A DNA stretch of 64,000 nt, taken from Miscanthus floridulus (Eukaryota > Streptophyta > Magnoliopsida > Poales > Poaceae). The position numbers and the translations under genes are program-made. A model generated the notes under the pieces. That model made no database searches, was not told the DNA's origin, and saw only the letters and a list, made by a program, of their open reading frames with translations. Numbering within the stretch: the first letter of the stretch is position 1; each line of letters opens with the position of its first letter. The stretch lies in contig NC_089593.1 in the NCBI RefSeq assembly GCF_019320115.1, forward strand, positions 33,498,536-33,562,535, given 5' to 3'. Shown piece after piece: positions 43,971 to 56,000 of the stretch.

Positions 43971-44835
43971 GAATTAGACCTTAGGATGGAAAAGCCTGAC
44001 AAATAGGCTATGTAAGTTTGAAAAAACTTGTTAAGCATATGTGCTGGGTAGGCACAGTTGTTAGAAATAATGTTCTTTTGCTTGTGTAGGCTTGTTAGTT
44101 TAATAACAAAACTTAGCCTGTGTGTTGTGAATATGATACGTCTTGTCAGGGTTCTTAAACTCCTAGGATGGGTTTTTCAACTTGTTTAGACTTGGTAGTC
44201 TTTTAAGTAAGACTGTAGTCTACTTAGGCTATAAATTTGTCTTGTAGAGTCCTTTAGAAAGGTGCATAAGACTGAGTAGCCAAGTAAAAAGTGATCAACA
44301 TAGTCGCTATGAATAGAATCATGTTAGACCCTTTTGTTGATGTTAAGTGCTTGAAGTCACTTGTTCAAGGAACCCTTATAACGATTGTTTGCTATTAGGA
44401 TCCTGTCCCATAGCCAACAAATCAGGTTACTTGCTTCTGGGAATTACCCTACCCAAGGTGAACATGTAATAGTTAAACTAGATGTCGACAATTGGCTCCC
44501 AGCCAAGGAGATGTCAGCCATCCGAGTAGGAGGCATATCTCGTATAATATAACCCAGTACTCAGTATACAGAATAAGAACTGTGTGTCGAGTGAATTTAT
44601 CATATTGAGAGATGTGTAGCCATGCAATTAGTCAGCTATATATCTCGTATATGATGTAACATAGGGTTCAAAAACAGAAACAACTAAAAACTTGTGTATT
44701 TTGCACAAAAGAAAAAAGATAGTTTCATCTAGCGAAGAACATTGACTCTGTATTATTCACAAAGAATCTTAAGTATAGAAGCTAGAACACTATTTAATAA
44801 TATTAAGCGTAAAATCTTCGTAGCTGATCAATGTT
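43971..44835. other. Spacer between integrase and the antisense gene
   Basis: AT-rich, with only short frames. It is the 3' untranslated side of both convergent coding units. Confidence 0.5.
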
Positions 44836-45900
44836 CTAGGAGTTAGGCACATGATCACCGTCCTCTATGATTAACTCGAAGGAGCCTGGTCGAGTAACTT
44901 TGGAGACGATAAAGGGGCCTTCCCAAGGGCTGAGTAGCTTGTGTCGTCCTACGGTATTCTGGATATGCTTGAGGACTAAATCTCTAACTTGAAAGGTATG
45001 GGGCATATGTTCTTGTCGTAGGCCTTGCAGGTACCTGGCAGACTGAGAATTCCATATCAAATCTGCTGGCAAGATGGTCTCTGAGCCATAAACTAGAAAA
45101 AAGGGAGGGTACCTATCGCTCTGCTTTGCTGAGTGCGCAGTCCCCAAACTCATATATCACTTGCCACCATAGTCTTTAAGCTTGTCGAATAGCCTAGGCT
45201 TTAGTCCTAGCTAGAAGTAGCCTGTTAGCCCACTCTACTTGGCCATTTGCTTGAGGATGAGCTACAAAAGCATAGTCGATGCTGATGCCACAATCTTGAG
45301 TCCAACTTCTAAACTCGATAGCTATAAAGGGTGAGCCAAGATCTATAATGATCTGATTGGGCATACCGAACCAATACATAATGTCTTGCATGAACTTGAC
45401 TGCCTTTGTAGCATTGAACTTGACAAGTGGCATGTACTCTATCCACTTAGTGAACTTGTCAATAGCCACGTAGATGTACTTGAAACCACCCAGTGCTCGT
45501 TTGAGAGGTCCAACCATATCGAGCCCCAAGCATGAAAAAGGCCATGATGGAGGAATGCAGATAAGGTTATGAGCTTGGACGTGGGCTTGCTTGGAAAAAA
45601 ACTAATAGCCCTTGCAGTGTCGCACTAACTCTTTTGCATCTTTTAGTGCTGTAGGTCAATAGTACCTGGATCTAAAAGCCTTATCGACTAAAGTCCTGGA
45701 GGTTGCGTGATTACCACAACACCCGTAGTGGATTTCCTCCAAGATTTGTTGCCCTTCTTTAGGTGTAATGCATTTGAGGAGAACACTAGATGATGCACCC
45801 CATTGGTAGAGCCTATCCCCGACTAGGACATAATTCTTGCTACTATGCGTGATCTGCTCTACTTCTACCTTGTCGTCATGCAACTTATGATCTCAGATGT
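44836..45900 (-). pseudogene. Integrase of the Tat element
   Basis: Three frames right to left: the zinc region (HYGCCGNHATSRTLVDKAF with RYYWP, 45740-45660), the core (GLDMVGPLKRALGGFKYIYV, 45529-45470; then IDLGSPFIAIEF where the second catalytic Asp is present as D-L-G; then AHPQANGQVEWANR, 45260, with the catalytic Glu), and the C-terminal part (RDLVLKHIQNTVG, SPWEGPFIVSKVTRPGSFEL, ~44990-44860). Frameshifts lie near 45170 and stops near 45600. Inactive. Confidence 0.82.
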
Positions 45901-46182
45901 AATCAATAAATACTTGTGTCCATGCCAGCGCGACCACTAGTACCTGGACATTAGGAGTCGAAGTACTGGCAGATGTGGAGACTTCTTGTTTGATTAAAGG
46001 GACTTGGAGTTCCTGAACAAACACATCAGGGGGTACCTAGGCTCTATCTGACCCCAATTTGGCAAAAAATCAGTCGCAACATTGAGATCTCGCATAACAT
46101 GGAGGATTTCTAGACCTTGGAAGTGTTTCTCAAGTTTGTGGACTTCTACGTAGTAAGCGTCCATGGTCTCCTTGGTGCAGTC

Positions 46183-46416
46183 TCAATCCTTGTTGACCTG
46201 GTTGATGACCACTAAGGAGTCGCCATAGACGAGCAAACACTTGATACCAAGTGAGACTGCTACTTGGAGGCCATGAAGGAGGGCCTCGTACTCAACTTCA
46301 TTGTTGGTAGCAGGCCAGAGTATTTGTAGGACATATTTAAGCTGCTTTCCATCTGGAGATATGAAGAGAACACCAGTGCCTATGCCTCCTAGCTTGAGGG
46401 AACCATCGAAATACAT
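46183..46416 (-). pseudogene. Second (archaeal-type) RNase H of the Tat element
   Basis: MYFDGSLKLGGIGTGVLF, NNEVEYEALLHGLQVAVSLG and LLVYGDSLVVINQVN give the D-E-D catalytic pattern of archaeal/plant-type RNase H. In Ty3/gypsy elements an extra copy between the retroviral RNase H and integrase is characteristic of the Tat lineage. Confidence 0.85.
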
Positions 46417-46449
46417 CTTCCAATGCTCGAGGATAATAGTCGGAGTAGG

Positions 46450-47720
46450 CTACTAGGCTTTGGTCCACTCGGCTATGAAATTAGCCAAGACTTGAGATTT
46501 GATAGCCTTGCGGGAGACAAACTCAATGTTTTGAGCTCTGAGTTCAACTGACCACTTGGATATGCGCCCTATTGCATCCCGATTACATAGGACATCACCA
46601 AGTGGGAAGTCAGATACCACTGATACCTTGTGTTTGTCAAAGTAGTGGCGTAGCTTGCGTGAAGTGATCAAAAGGGCATAGAGGAGCTTTTGCACATGTG
46701 GGTACATGGCCTTGGATTCTAATAGCACTTCGCTAATATAATAGATAGGTCATTGTACCTTATATATGTGCCCTTCTTTAGCCCGCTCCACAACTATTGC
46801 CGTGCTGACTACCGTAGTAGCAACTACAATGTAAAGTAGGAGTGGTTCATGCTTCTCGGGTGGAGTATGTATTGGAGAGGTGGACATGTACTCTTTGAGC
46901 TTCTAGAAGGCTTCGTTAGCTTCAGTTGTCCACTCGAATTTGCCCAACTTCTTTAACAACTTGAAGAAGGGTAAACCTTTCTCCCCGAGTCGCTGAGATG
47001 AAATGATTGAGGGCAGCCATGCACCCTATCAGTTTCTAAACATTCTTTGACATAGTGAGGTCGAGTCATCCAAGTGATTGCTTGAATCTGTTTCGTGTTA
47101 GCTTTGATACCCCAATGGTTCTTGAGGAAACCCAATAGCTATCCTGAAGGAACTCCTAACACACACTTTGTTGGGTTAAGCTTCCACTTGTACTCATGAG
47201 GATTATCAAAGGTTTGCTTCAAGTCCTCGATCAGAGTAGAAGGGTCCTTAGTTTTGATGACAACATCATCCATGTAGGCGTCTACATTATGACCTATCTG
47301 TTCACTTAGGCACGCCTAGATAGCCCGCTAATAGGTTGCACCAGCATTTTTTAACCCAAAGGATATGGTCATGTAATAGTAGGCACCAAACGAAGTGATG
47401 AAGGATGTCTTGCTCTGATCTTCTTTACGGAGGGCAATCTAATGTCAACCTAAGTAGCAATCAAGGAAGGATAAAAGAGCTGACCCGGTCGTAGAGTCTA
47501 TGATCTGACAATGCGAGGTAAGCCAAAGGGATCCTTCGGGTAGTGCTTGTTGAGATTTGTGTAGTTGACGCACATGCGCCACTCTTTTGAATTCTTCTTC
47601 TAGATGAGTACAGGATTGGCCAGCCAGGCAGGGTGAAGGATTTCCCTAATGAACCCGACTACTAATAGCTTGGTGATTTCCTTCTTGATTGCTACTTTCT
47701 TCTCTGGTGAAAACCATCAC
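46450..47720 (-). pseudogene. RT and RNase H of the Tat element
   Basis: Right to left: RMCVNYTNLNKHYPKDPFGL (~47575), SFGLKNAGATY (~47350), catalytic YMDD at 47267-47278 in AYMDDVVIKTK, thumb (GIKANTKQIQAI, 47100), and RNase H with LLESKAMYPHVQKLLYALL (46725). Several stops and frameshifts lie between 47400 and 47560. Inactive. Confidence 0.82.
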
Positions 47721-47859
47721 AGATGTTGCTTGACCGGCTTTGAGCTAGGATTTAGATCCAATTTATGCTTAGCCAACTCTCTCAGAACACCCAGCATATC
47801 AGTCGGTTTCCACGCTGAAGATATCTTTGTTTCCCCTAAGAAAGTTGGTGAGTGCGAGT

Positions 47860-48490
47860 TCCTATTCTTTGGAGAGGTGGGCACTGATGATAGCCATTTT
47901 AGAGGGATCACCAGTACCTAGATCAATCTCAATGGTATCCATCTTAGAGGGTGGTGTAATGATTCCCGCCTTCTTAGTCAGAATCTTCATGTCTTCTGGC
48001 TTAGTCTGTTGTGCAATATTGGCAATCTCCTGTGCTTCATAGGCTTGCTGCGTTCTAGCTACAATTTTGATGGCTTCCAGTGTCGCAATCATATGAGCGC
48101 TTGAGGTCACCTCAGAAGGAGAGTACTGCCATTAGGACCTGACATCTTGAGCAATATGTATAGGTAATGTGGTACTACCATGAACTTGGCCAAAGCAGGT
48201 TGACCGAAGATAGCATGGTATGATGATTGAAAGTCAGCCACCTCAAACTTGATGAACTCCGTTCAGAAATTGTTTGGGTTGCCAAACGTTACCGGGAGCA
48301 TGATCCATCCGAGTGGCATGGTAGCCTTATCGGGTACTATCCCATAGAAAGGGATGTTAGTGGGAGTGAGTAGGCTGGTAAAGTCTAGGCCTCTCTTCTT
48401 TAGCGTATCTACAAATATTATGTTCAGTCCTATGCCACCATCGATCAGGACCTTGGGGACTATCATGCCAGCTATTGTTGGACCCAAGAC
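47860..48490 (-). pseudogene. Protease of the Tat element
   Basis: KVLIDGGIGLNIIFVDTLKK (48440) contains the retropepsin D-G-G motif in its Tat form, followed by FYGIVPDKATMPLGWIMLPVTFG (48360-48270). A stop follows at 48262, and further fragments read on to ~47860. Confidence 0.75.
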
Positions 48491-48599
48491 TGAGTGGATA
48501 GTGGCCGGTGTTAGTCATGCTAGTCCATTGATATTTTCTAGAAATATGGATCAGGTACTTGGACCAATTAAGGTACTTTGGTGTTGAGGGTTCTCCTGC

Positions 48600-50480
48600 C
48601 ATGATGTCCCGAAGAGCCAACTTCCCTAGAGCAGCTTGTTTGATGAAGTCAGTAGGCCTGCAAAGATTACTGTGATTTGGCCCTTAGACTATTGAAAGCC
48701 AGGGTCAGCGTTGTCATCTCCATATTTGTTGTTATTAGCTTTACCCTTGCCCTTGTTGTTTTTACCGTAGAAACCCAGTTCTTATAGTTGTCAGCACTCT
48801 GCCGCCGTGTGCTTGGTGTTCTTGTAGAAAGGATAGGGTAAACCCATGGAAGCGAGGGTGTTGTCGGGTCCTCTCTTTCTGGCGGATTGTGTACCCTGAT
48901 TGCTTCTGGGGGTCATAACCTTTGTCCTATTGGCTGCGTGGGAATCGTTCATGAGTATGTTCTTAGATGCAATCATCTTCTATACTATATGCTTAAATTC
49001 CTCGGCGGTCTCTAGATTATCGTCGCAGAATTTTTCAAACTAGCCACTTATATTTGATCCCGTTGGCAAAGTGATCTATCACCTTCCTGTATGTGATATC
49101 AAAGACTTGGGCTTGTATTTCAGCAAAGCAGTGATAATATTGATGGAAGGTTTCATCTGGTTTCTATTTGCAAGTTCTTAGCTCGTTCTGAGTACTTAGG
49201 TGGGTGAGGACACTGCAAAACTTTTCATAGAATTTGCATTGATGCTGTCCCCAAGTATCAATGGAGTTGGCTCATAGCTTGTCAAACTAGGCAAGAGGCA
49301 CAATGTCGAGTGCCATGGGGAAATAGAATGCTTTGATGTCATCATCGCTGCCAGCCAACTCGATGGACTAAGAGTAGATGCGCAACCATTGGTTGGGTTC
49401 TATCTTCCCATCATACTTGGTATGGTTGGATGGCTTGAACTTGTAGGGAAGCTAGATAGAGAGTAGTCTATTAGAGAAACATGGGAACCTATTCGATGGG
49501 ATACTGGCTTCTCTGTACTTAGACTTGCCTATGCCTTCCCTGTTGCTGTACTGGTGCCCATGATAGCCTGACTATGCAGCACCCTGATTCCTGTTATGGT
49601 TACCCTCCGGCCCTAGACAAGAGTGGGCTGGTACTCGCTGTTCTCCACCTTGGTTACCCTATGGTCCTAGATGAGAGTGGGCTGGTGCCCATGCCTCTCA
49701 TCCTCAGGAAGGGTTAGCTTGGGATGTTGCTTTTGCAAGCCTGCATCTGAAGGGCTATGGATTCCAAAATGACTTTGAGTCGTTGCTGATGTGGAGTACG
49801 GTTTTCTATGGCCATCATCTCTTCTACCAGGGCATTGACATTGGCATAGGGCATAGTGAGAACCCTATGGCCAGCTACTTCCATTAACTTAGGCTCAAGA
49901 TTGCGTGAAGCAGAGGCTCTGATGGCATCATGGTCTTGGCACTGTCGTTCTACTTCTTCATCCCATAGACGCTGTTCATATGCTGCTTCTATAGCCAAGC
50001 GCCATCGTTCAACATCTCGACAAGCCGATTGATACCACTGCCACTCCTCCCTGTGGTGTTGGGCATAGTTCGCCAGGCCTACCAAGCTCTGTTCTTCTTT
50101 TCCCTAGCCATCCTCTGCTCATCCTATCTCTCCATTGGGTGGCACAGTATCTGAGGAGATGTTAGACAAGGCTTCTTGTCCATCTTGGATATCTAGGTGG
50201 GTTAGGAATAGGGATCTAAGGTGGTTGCCTAGCTATAAAGACTTCTCTGGAGTGCCTCATGGCCGAGTGAGTCCTAGATTCTATAGTCGTCGCAATGTTC
50301 AAGATCTCTATAGAATCATGATCGTTGTAGTCCGCTGGAAGAGTGCTGCCATCCTGATAATGCAAGAGCTCCACCATGCTGATTAGACGAGATGGATCTG
50401 TTAAAGAAGTGTCGGGTAGAGCACCCAGCCAATGGATGATGCCTCCTTCGGGTGTCATGGATAGAATGAAACCTCTCTAG
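48600..50480 (-). pseudogene. gag of the Tat element
   Basis: Frames at 50458-50216 (GGIIHWLGALPDTSLTDP) and 50085-49714 (a helical, charge-rich stretch with NYAQHHREEWQWYQSACRD) sit at the N-terminal gag side. The region around 48976-48791 ends YPFYKNTKHTAAEC, the degenerate zinc-binding element near the end of Tat gag. The central capsid part (49050-49500) is riddled with stops but still reads as gag. Confidence 0.65.
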
Positions 50481-51061
50481 GCACCCATAATAGGGATCTC
50501 TTGCTTAGACAGCATGAGGTAGCTCATCATATCTTAATAGATTGAAGCTGAATTCTTGCATCGCTGCAAGGCTCTCCTGGACTCCGACGCATGTAGACCA
50601 TAGACTCATTCTCTCAAACCATCATGTACCCAACCTATCTCATTATATAAGGGATAAGTTCATACCTAGGGAGGGGAGAATGATCATCATAAGATCATTC
50701 CATTCCTTAGCCTCTACTCAGCATCAAGAGCAAGGCAACCTAGAGAGGGGCACCAAGAGCTCCTCCACCGTATCCTGTCATCTTCCTATTCTCTGATGAG
50801 GGGAAGGCTCCACCAACGGTGAGGCAACCTTAGGATTAGCACCGAGCTAACCCTCTATCAAATCTCTCTACAACCCTATTGTAACCCCCAATTTTGGGTG
50901 CTTTTGAGTATAAGGATCATCAGCTACTGGACATAGGGCACTGATTGACCCATACCAGGATAAACCGTTGCATCCTCTCTATGATTCTTGTATTCTTGAG
51001 TCCACCCAAGCCACCAGAGACCCATACTCTAACACCGACTTGAACAACAATGCATGTCGTG
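50481..51061 (+). repeat. LTR-like fragment in plus orientation
   Basis: A TATA-like CATTATATAAGGG (~50641-50653), a transcript-leader-like stretch, GTAACCCCCAATTTTGGG (~50881) and an ending with ACCCATACTCTAACACCGAC give an LTR layout. The left edge is unclear and no target duplication is visible. It separates the Tat element from the Copia element. Confidence 0.35.
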
Positions 51062-51159
51062 GTTCCAACCCCATGATAGTACCATTACCATCCTTCCTAA
51101 GCATATAATCATCATCAATTGAAATGGGTTTAGGAGTGTTACCTAGGGGATATTAATGA

Positions 51160-51850
51160 GCCATGTGTCCCCTTTCCTAGTATAAGTACCACTTCCTCTT
51201 TGATTGAGCCTTCTCTTCCTTGCTCATGTTGTGCTTCTCATTGTCTTACTTCTTGTTTGCTTAAGCTTCTTCTCAAGCTTGTTTGGGCAACCCAAAGCTA
51301 GGTGACCCATTTCATCACAACTGTGGCACTTGATGTAACATCCTTCATCTTCTCTTCTTTGCTCTTGCTCACTTTCTTTGTGTCTTGATTCATCCTTGGA
51401 TGCATTGCCCTTTCTCTGGCTTTTCCACCCCTTCTTGTTTTCTTCTTCATCATCATCAAATCACCACCATCTTCATGGTCGATCTTGAATGTGCTCTTGG
51501 GGTGTATTTTCTTGCTCAACTTGTAGCTTTGGTTGAGGCTCTTCTTGTTGCTTCACCACTTGCTTGGTTGGGCACATAGAGGTGAGATGACCCCATGTAC
51601 AACACTTGAAGCACTTGACATCCATTAGCCTCTCTTCTAACTTCTTCAACTTGAGCTTTTCCTTGTTAGGGCAACCATGTGCAAGATGTCCCACTTTATG
51701 GCATTTGAAGCACATGAAATGAGAGAGCTTCTCTTGTTCTTGCTTCTTCATTTCTCTTTTATATCTTCTCTTGCCCCATCTCTTGCCCTTGCTCATGCTC
51801 TTGTTGAAGCCAATGCCACTCATGTCACCAAAGTTTCTTTGAGTCTTCAA
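51160..51850 (-). pseudogene. Copia gag C-terminus with three to four zinc knuckles
   Basis: Within 51850-51473: CFKCHKVGHLAHGC (51700) and CFKCCTWGHLTSMC (51600), both CX2CX4HX4C. A third, CHSCDEMGHLALGC, lies in another frame near 51325, and a fourth (YLY-stop-ERGHMAH near 51180) has lost its cysteines. Linkers are lysine- and glutamine-rich. The knuckles bind element RNA; the frame change around 51470 is a frameshift. Confidence 0.75.
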
Positions 51851-52141
51851 CGTATGCTCAAAGGTGACTTAAGAGTTGTAGCACCTCTCTAACTTGTTGC
51901 TCAAATTCTTCACTTGTTTATTGAGCTCATTGTTCTCCTTCAAAAGGTTAGTCTCACAAGACAAGGAAGTAGAACAAGTATCTATATGTGAAGAACATGG
52001 CATAGCTAATAAAAATCATCACAAGAGGTGGATACATGCTTCTTGCCTACATCACAAGGGTTAGCAACAATAATATGTGATTGATCAATTGACCCATGTG
52101 ATGAGCTCTCACTAGGTTTAGATTTTTCAATTGAAAGCTCT

Positions 52142-52873
52142 TTAGTGAGAAAAGCATGGTCTTATACTGAAGTTATCATTAACAACACTAAGTTCCTCAT
52201 GAGCTAATTTTTGCTCCTCATGTGAACAAGTAGTGACATAAAGTAGATGCTTTTGTTGTTCACATGTGGTCTTTAGAAAAGAGTTTTCATTTTTCAATTT
52301 CTCAGTTTTAGTCATCTCTTTTTCTAAAGCCTTGATCATCCTACCAAATTTATCTAGAAGCTCTTCATATGAATCAAGATTAATCACATTTGCATTTGAT
52401 ACCTTGATGCAACCTTGTGACATGAAGCAATGTGATGTAGTGGATGAGCTTGTAGTAGCAATGTCACCCGAGCATGATCCATCATCATCACCAAGTGTGC
52501 TTGAGGTAGAATCATCATTTGAATCACTTGGGACATCACCATCAACATCAGTTGACCATGAGGTGGAGCAATCTTCCACAATCACCAAATTGTGGTCATG
52601 CTCAACACACTCATGTGTCTCCTCCTTGGAATCATCCTCCTTGACTTTGCCATCTTCACATATGGATGAATCACCATAGAGGTGGTTGATTGTCTCCCAC
52701 AACTCATGGGCGGTTCCTTTGCAATCCACCCTATAATAAATCTCCAAACTCAAAGCATCCATTATAAAGCAATAAGCATGTGCATCATGTTCAAAGAGAA
52801 CCCTTTGAGCTTTGGTGAGATTTTTATGATCTAGCACATGAGAAATGCCATTCATAACCATCCACCAAAACAT
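52142..52873 (-). CDS. Copia gag N-terminal part (UBN2-like) with coiled coil
   Basis: Uninterrupted 243-residue frame: LTKAQRVLFEHDAHAYCFIMDAL and GTAHELWETINHLYGD (residues ~20-65) match the UBN2/gag-polypeptide pattern of plant Copia elements; then an acidic serine-rich stretch; then ELLDKFGRMIKALEKEMTKTE and following heptads (residues ~165-235), a coiled coil that would help capsid assembly. The start is uncertain because the frame may open further upstream. Confidence 0.7.
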   Translation of the reverse strand: MFWWMVMNGISHVLDHKNLTKAQRVLFEHDAHAYCFIMDALSLEIYYRVDCKGTAHELWETINHLYGDSSICEDGKVKEDDSKEETHECVEHDHNLVIVEDCSTSWSTDVDGDVPSDSNDDSTSSTLGDDDGSCSGDIATTSSSTTSHCFMSQGCIKVSNANVINLDSYEELLDKFGRMIKALEKEMTKTEKLKNENSFLKTTCEQQKHLLYVTTCSHEEQKLAHEELSVVNDNFSIRPCFSH

Positions 52874-53006
52874 AGGTCCCTTTACACGAAAATGATCAAG
52901 CTTGTGATTTTTCCACCGTGCACACCAAAAATGTGTGAGTCACAATCATCTAGCCCACTAACCGCCATCCTCTTGGGTCGGTGAAGACTACAAATGAGAG
53001 ACCAAT

Positions 53007-53017
53007 CTCTGATACCA
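53007..53017 (-). other. Primer binding site of the Copia element
   Basis: Minus strand TGGTATCAGAG, complement of the initiator tRNA-Met 3' end, next to the LTR end at 53020. Confidence 0.8.
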
Positions 53018-53019
53018 CA

Positions 53020-56000
53020 TATAGGGTCAAAATGGCAGACTAGAGGGGGTGAATAGTCCTTTCTAAAATTAATTGCACTGGCTAACCAAAACAAATGTGG
53101 AACTAAAACTAATGGTCTAGACAAGACTACACCCCTCTATCTAAGTTCACAAGCACCTTATAAATTTGCTAATTAGGCAACAAAGGTGCCAGGCTAGCTA
53201 GAGCTCACCTAATCAATTCTTTGAGCAAGGTCACACAAACCTATGCCACTAATACTTCAAGCAACGGGGGAGCTCCTACACATGCTAGTAAGCAAAAGCA
53301 CTAGAGCCATCTAAGCTCACTAGCAATGCTCAATAATAAGGCTACACAAGGCAAATTATAGAGCATAATTTACTTAGCTACACAAACTAAGCAATGTGAC
53401 TAACAAGGTTACTCAAACCAAATTAGTCATGCAAGGGAGCTACTTCTATGCTACACAAGCAAGAAGGTAACTAGCAAGCTACACAAGCTAACTAATTACA
53501 AGAGCAACTACACAAGCACAATGAATGTGAAAGTAATTACAAGCTTGTGTAAGGGGATGCAAACCAACAAGAAGACAAGGATGACATGATTATTTTATCC
53601 TAAGGTTCACGTACCTGCCAACACGCTAGTCCCCATTGTGTCGACCGCTCACTTGGTGGTTCGGTGGCTAATTGGCATCACCCGCCAAGCCTGCATGTCG
53701 GGCACCGCAAGAACCTACCCACAAGTGAGGGTAGCTCAATGACATGCTCTACTAGAGTTGCTCTTTGTGGCTCCCATGGGGTGAGCACAATCCCCCTCAA
53801 CATCACTTCTCCAGAGCACCGCACAATCTTCTTTGCGTGCTTCAACGGAGACCACCACCAAGCCATCTAGGAGGTGGCAACCTCCAAGAGTAACAAGCAC
53901 CACCATCTTGCAACACGATCACCTAGTGCCACTCGATGCAATCTCACAATGCAACGCACTAGAAATCACTCACTCACACAATCGGATGACCACTATCAAG
54001 CAAATGTGAGTTAGAGGGCTCCCAAGCACACCTACACAAGCCAAGGACCGGACGCGCCACCATGTGAAGACCTGACGCACCATTGCTAGTGCCCGATCAT
54101 TTATAGAGAGCTCCCGAGGAGGCCAAAATATGACTGGACATGTCAGGTTAGTCATGACCGGAGTCAGCACCCGAATTCGGTCCTTCTCCACCTGCCACAG
54201 TGTCACTACCGCTCCTCAGCGCCATAACGTCATCGTATGTCATGTCTGACCAGACTGTAGAAGCATCAGTGTCCGGTCACCTCTAGGCACCAACGTCTAG
54301 TCAATTGACCGAGACCGTGCCTCTTCTTCTTACACTGACCAGACACTGCCTGACAGAGTCTGGTCCTATTGATGGCCAGTGTTCGATCACCTCTAGAGAC
54401 CACTTTTCACCTACTTTCCTTCACCGAGTTGATCCACATCAACTCCAACTTCTTCCCCTTTGCAAATGTGCCAACACCACCAAGTGTACACCACCATGTG
54501 CATGTTTGTTAGCTTTTCACAAACATTTTTTCAAAGGTTTATCACTCATTTCACCATGAATAGTATGAAAACAAGTTTGCTCCTCTTGATAGTACTGGCC
54601 ATCTATCCTAAACCCGGTCATGAACTTCTCTACACACCAATGACCGGTGAAATGAAATGCCCTAGGTTATACCTTTGCCTTGCGCATTCCTGTTCCATCT
54701 CCTCCAATGTCGATGCAACACATGCACCAACATGATCAATAATGATGACCCACTCCATATAATCATGTGACCATATTGGTTCATCGATCTTGACTTCACT
54801 TGCTCTTCATCGTTTCTTTGGTCCATCAGCAGCTAAGTCATCACTCAACTTGCTATTGACGGTAGTTACCATTCATTATAAACTTCAATATAACTTGAAA
54901 TAATGCATTAAAATGATCACTAACATAGACTTAGGGGTTTAAACTGACAATTTCTATGAGTTTTGGTGAATCTATATTTTTAGCAAGGTTATTTTAGAAA
55001 AACATCAATGGGGATCAAAATGTCAAATTAAATCGTGCTTATCCATGTGAAATATACTCCTAGAAGGTTCCAGAGGACTCGGGAAGACACCACACTGAAG
55101 CGGAGGCCTGAGGCGCTGACATGTGGGGCCGACCGGCCCCACTTGTAAGCCGCTCAGCCCCCTGGACCCACATGTCAGCCCCTCCTTCAAATGTCAGCTC
55201 TCCACCTCTTATGTTACATCTACGCCATTCTTTAAGTCGGTTTGATCTAAGGGCTCACGTTGGACGCTCCGACCTATATAACCAGCCCCTACCCCCCCTC
55301 CAGAGCATGCTACCATAAGTCAAGATCAGACCTAGAAATTAGGGTTTCCAGAGAGAAGAGAATAGAGCTCCAATTCTTCAAGTTTCTAGTATAGGCTAGC
55401 TAGCAAGGTTCGAGTAGAGTGTGGGCTATTGCTTAGGATTCTAGATCCACCATCTAGAGACTGGTATAGCCATTGTATCTCTATAATTATGACTTTGTGC
55501 TACTTCAATATTATGTTGCTATTTATTATGTTCCTAGTTTGCTCTAGATATATGCTTGATATAGTTATGATTGATGATGAATTTATGCATATGTTTGCAA
55601 AGCTCTTAGCTCAGTACTCGAGTGAGTTAAGTGGACAACACTATGTAAGCATGGTGCTTAGATATTGTTTGCCTGTGGATGCATTCTGCACTCTAGGTCA
55701 TGTGGTAGATCGTGGATGTGACACTCCCATTGAGTCCTTTGTAGTCCACTCCCTATTTGTAGAGCAAGTAGAACACGGTTGCGAAGGGAGACAAGCTCTA
55801 TTCTTGATCTTCCTTAGTAATGTTCTTTATGCATAGATCCAAAGTTAGTTATACTATAGATGAGAGTGTATATACTTGGGTGTACAAAAGACTTAGTAAA
55901 TAAGGAATGACTTAGGAATCTTTTACTCTTAATGAATCTCCTATTTAGCCATACTACATTTTATGAGTCTCTATTTCTATCTCTGGAATACCATTATTAC

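Larger units (their letters stand above)
38525..50480 (-). mobile_element. Tat-lineage Ty3/gypsy element with second RNase H and antisense gene, decayed
   Basis: Minus strand, right to left: gag (50480-48640), protease (~48490-47940), RT with AYMDDVV (~47275), RNase H (46450-46900), an additional archaeal-type RNase H (46183-46416), integrase (45900-44836), a spacer, an antisense gene (40730 to ~43970, plus strand), a purine-rich tract (near 39140) and a probable 3' LTR (38525-39138). The extra RNase H between RH and INT is diagnostic of the Tat lineage. No 5' LTR or primer site is visible at the right end, where the element abuts other repeats. Confidence 0.82.

Noticed and set aside
54849..54853. 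Target duplication around the nested Athila-family LTR
   Set aside because: CTTGC before and TCACA after do not match, and the latter is primer-site leader.
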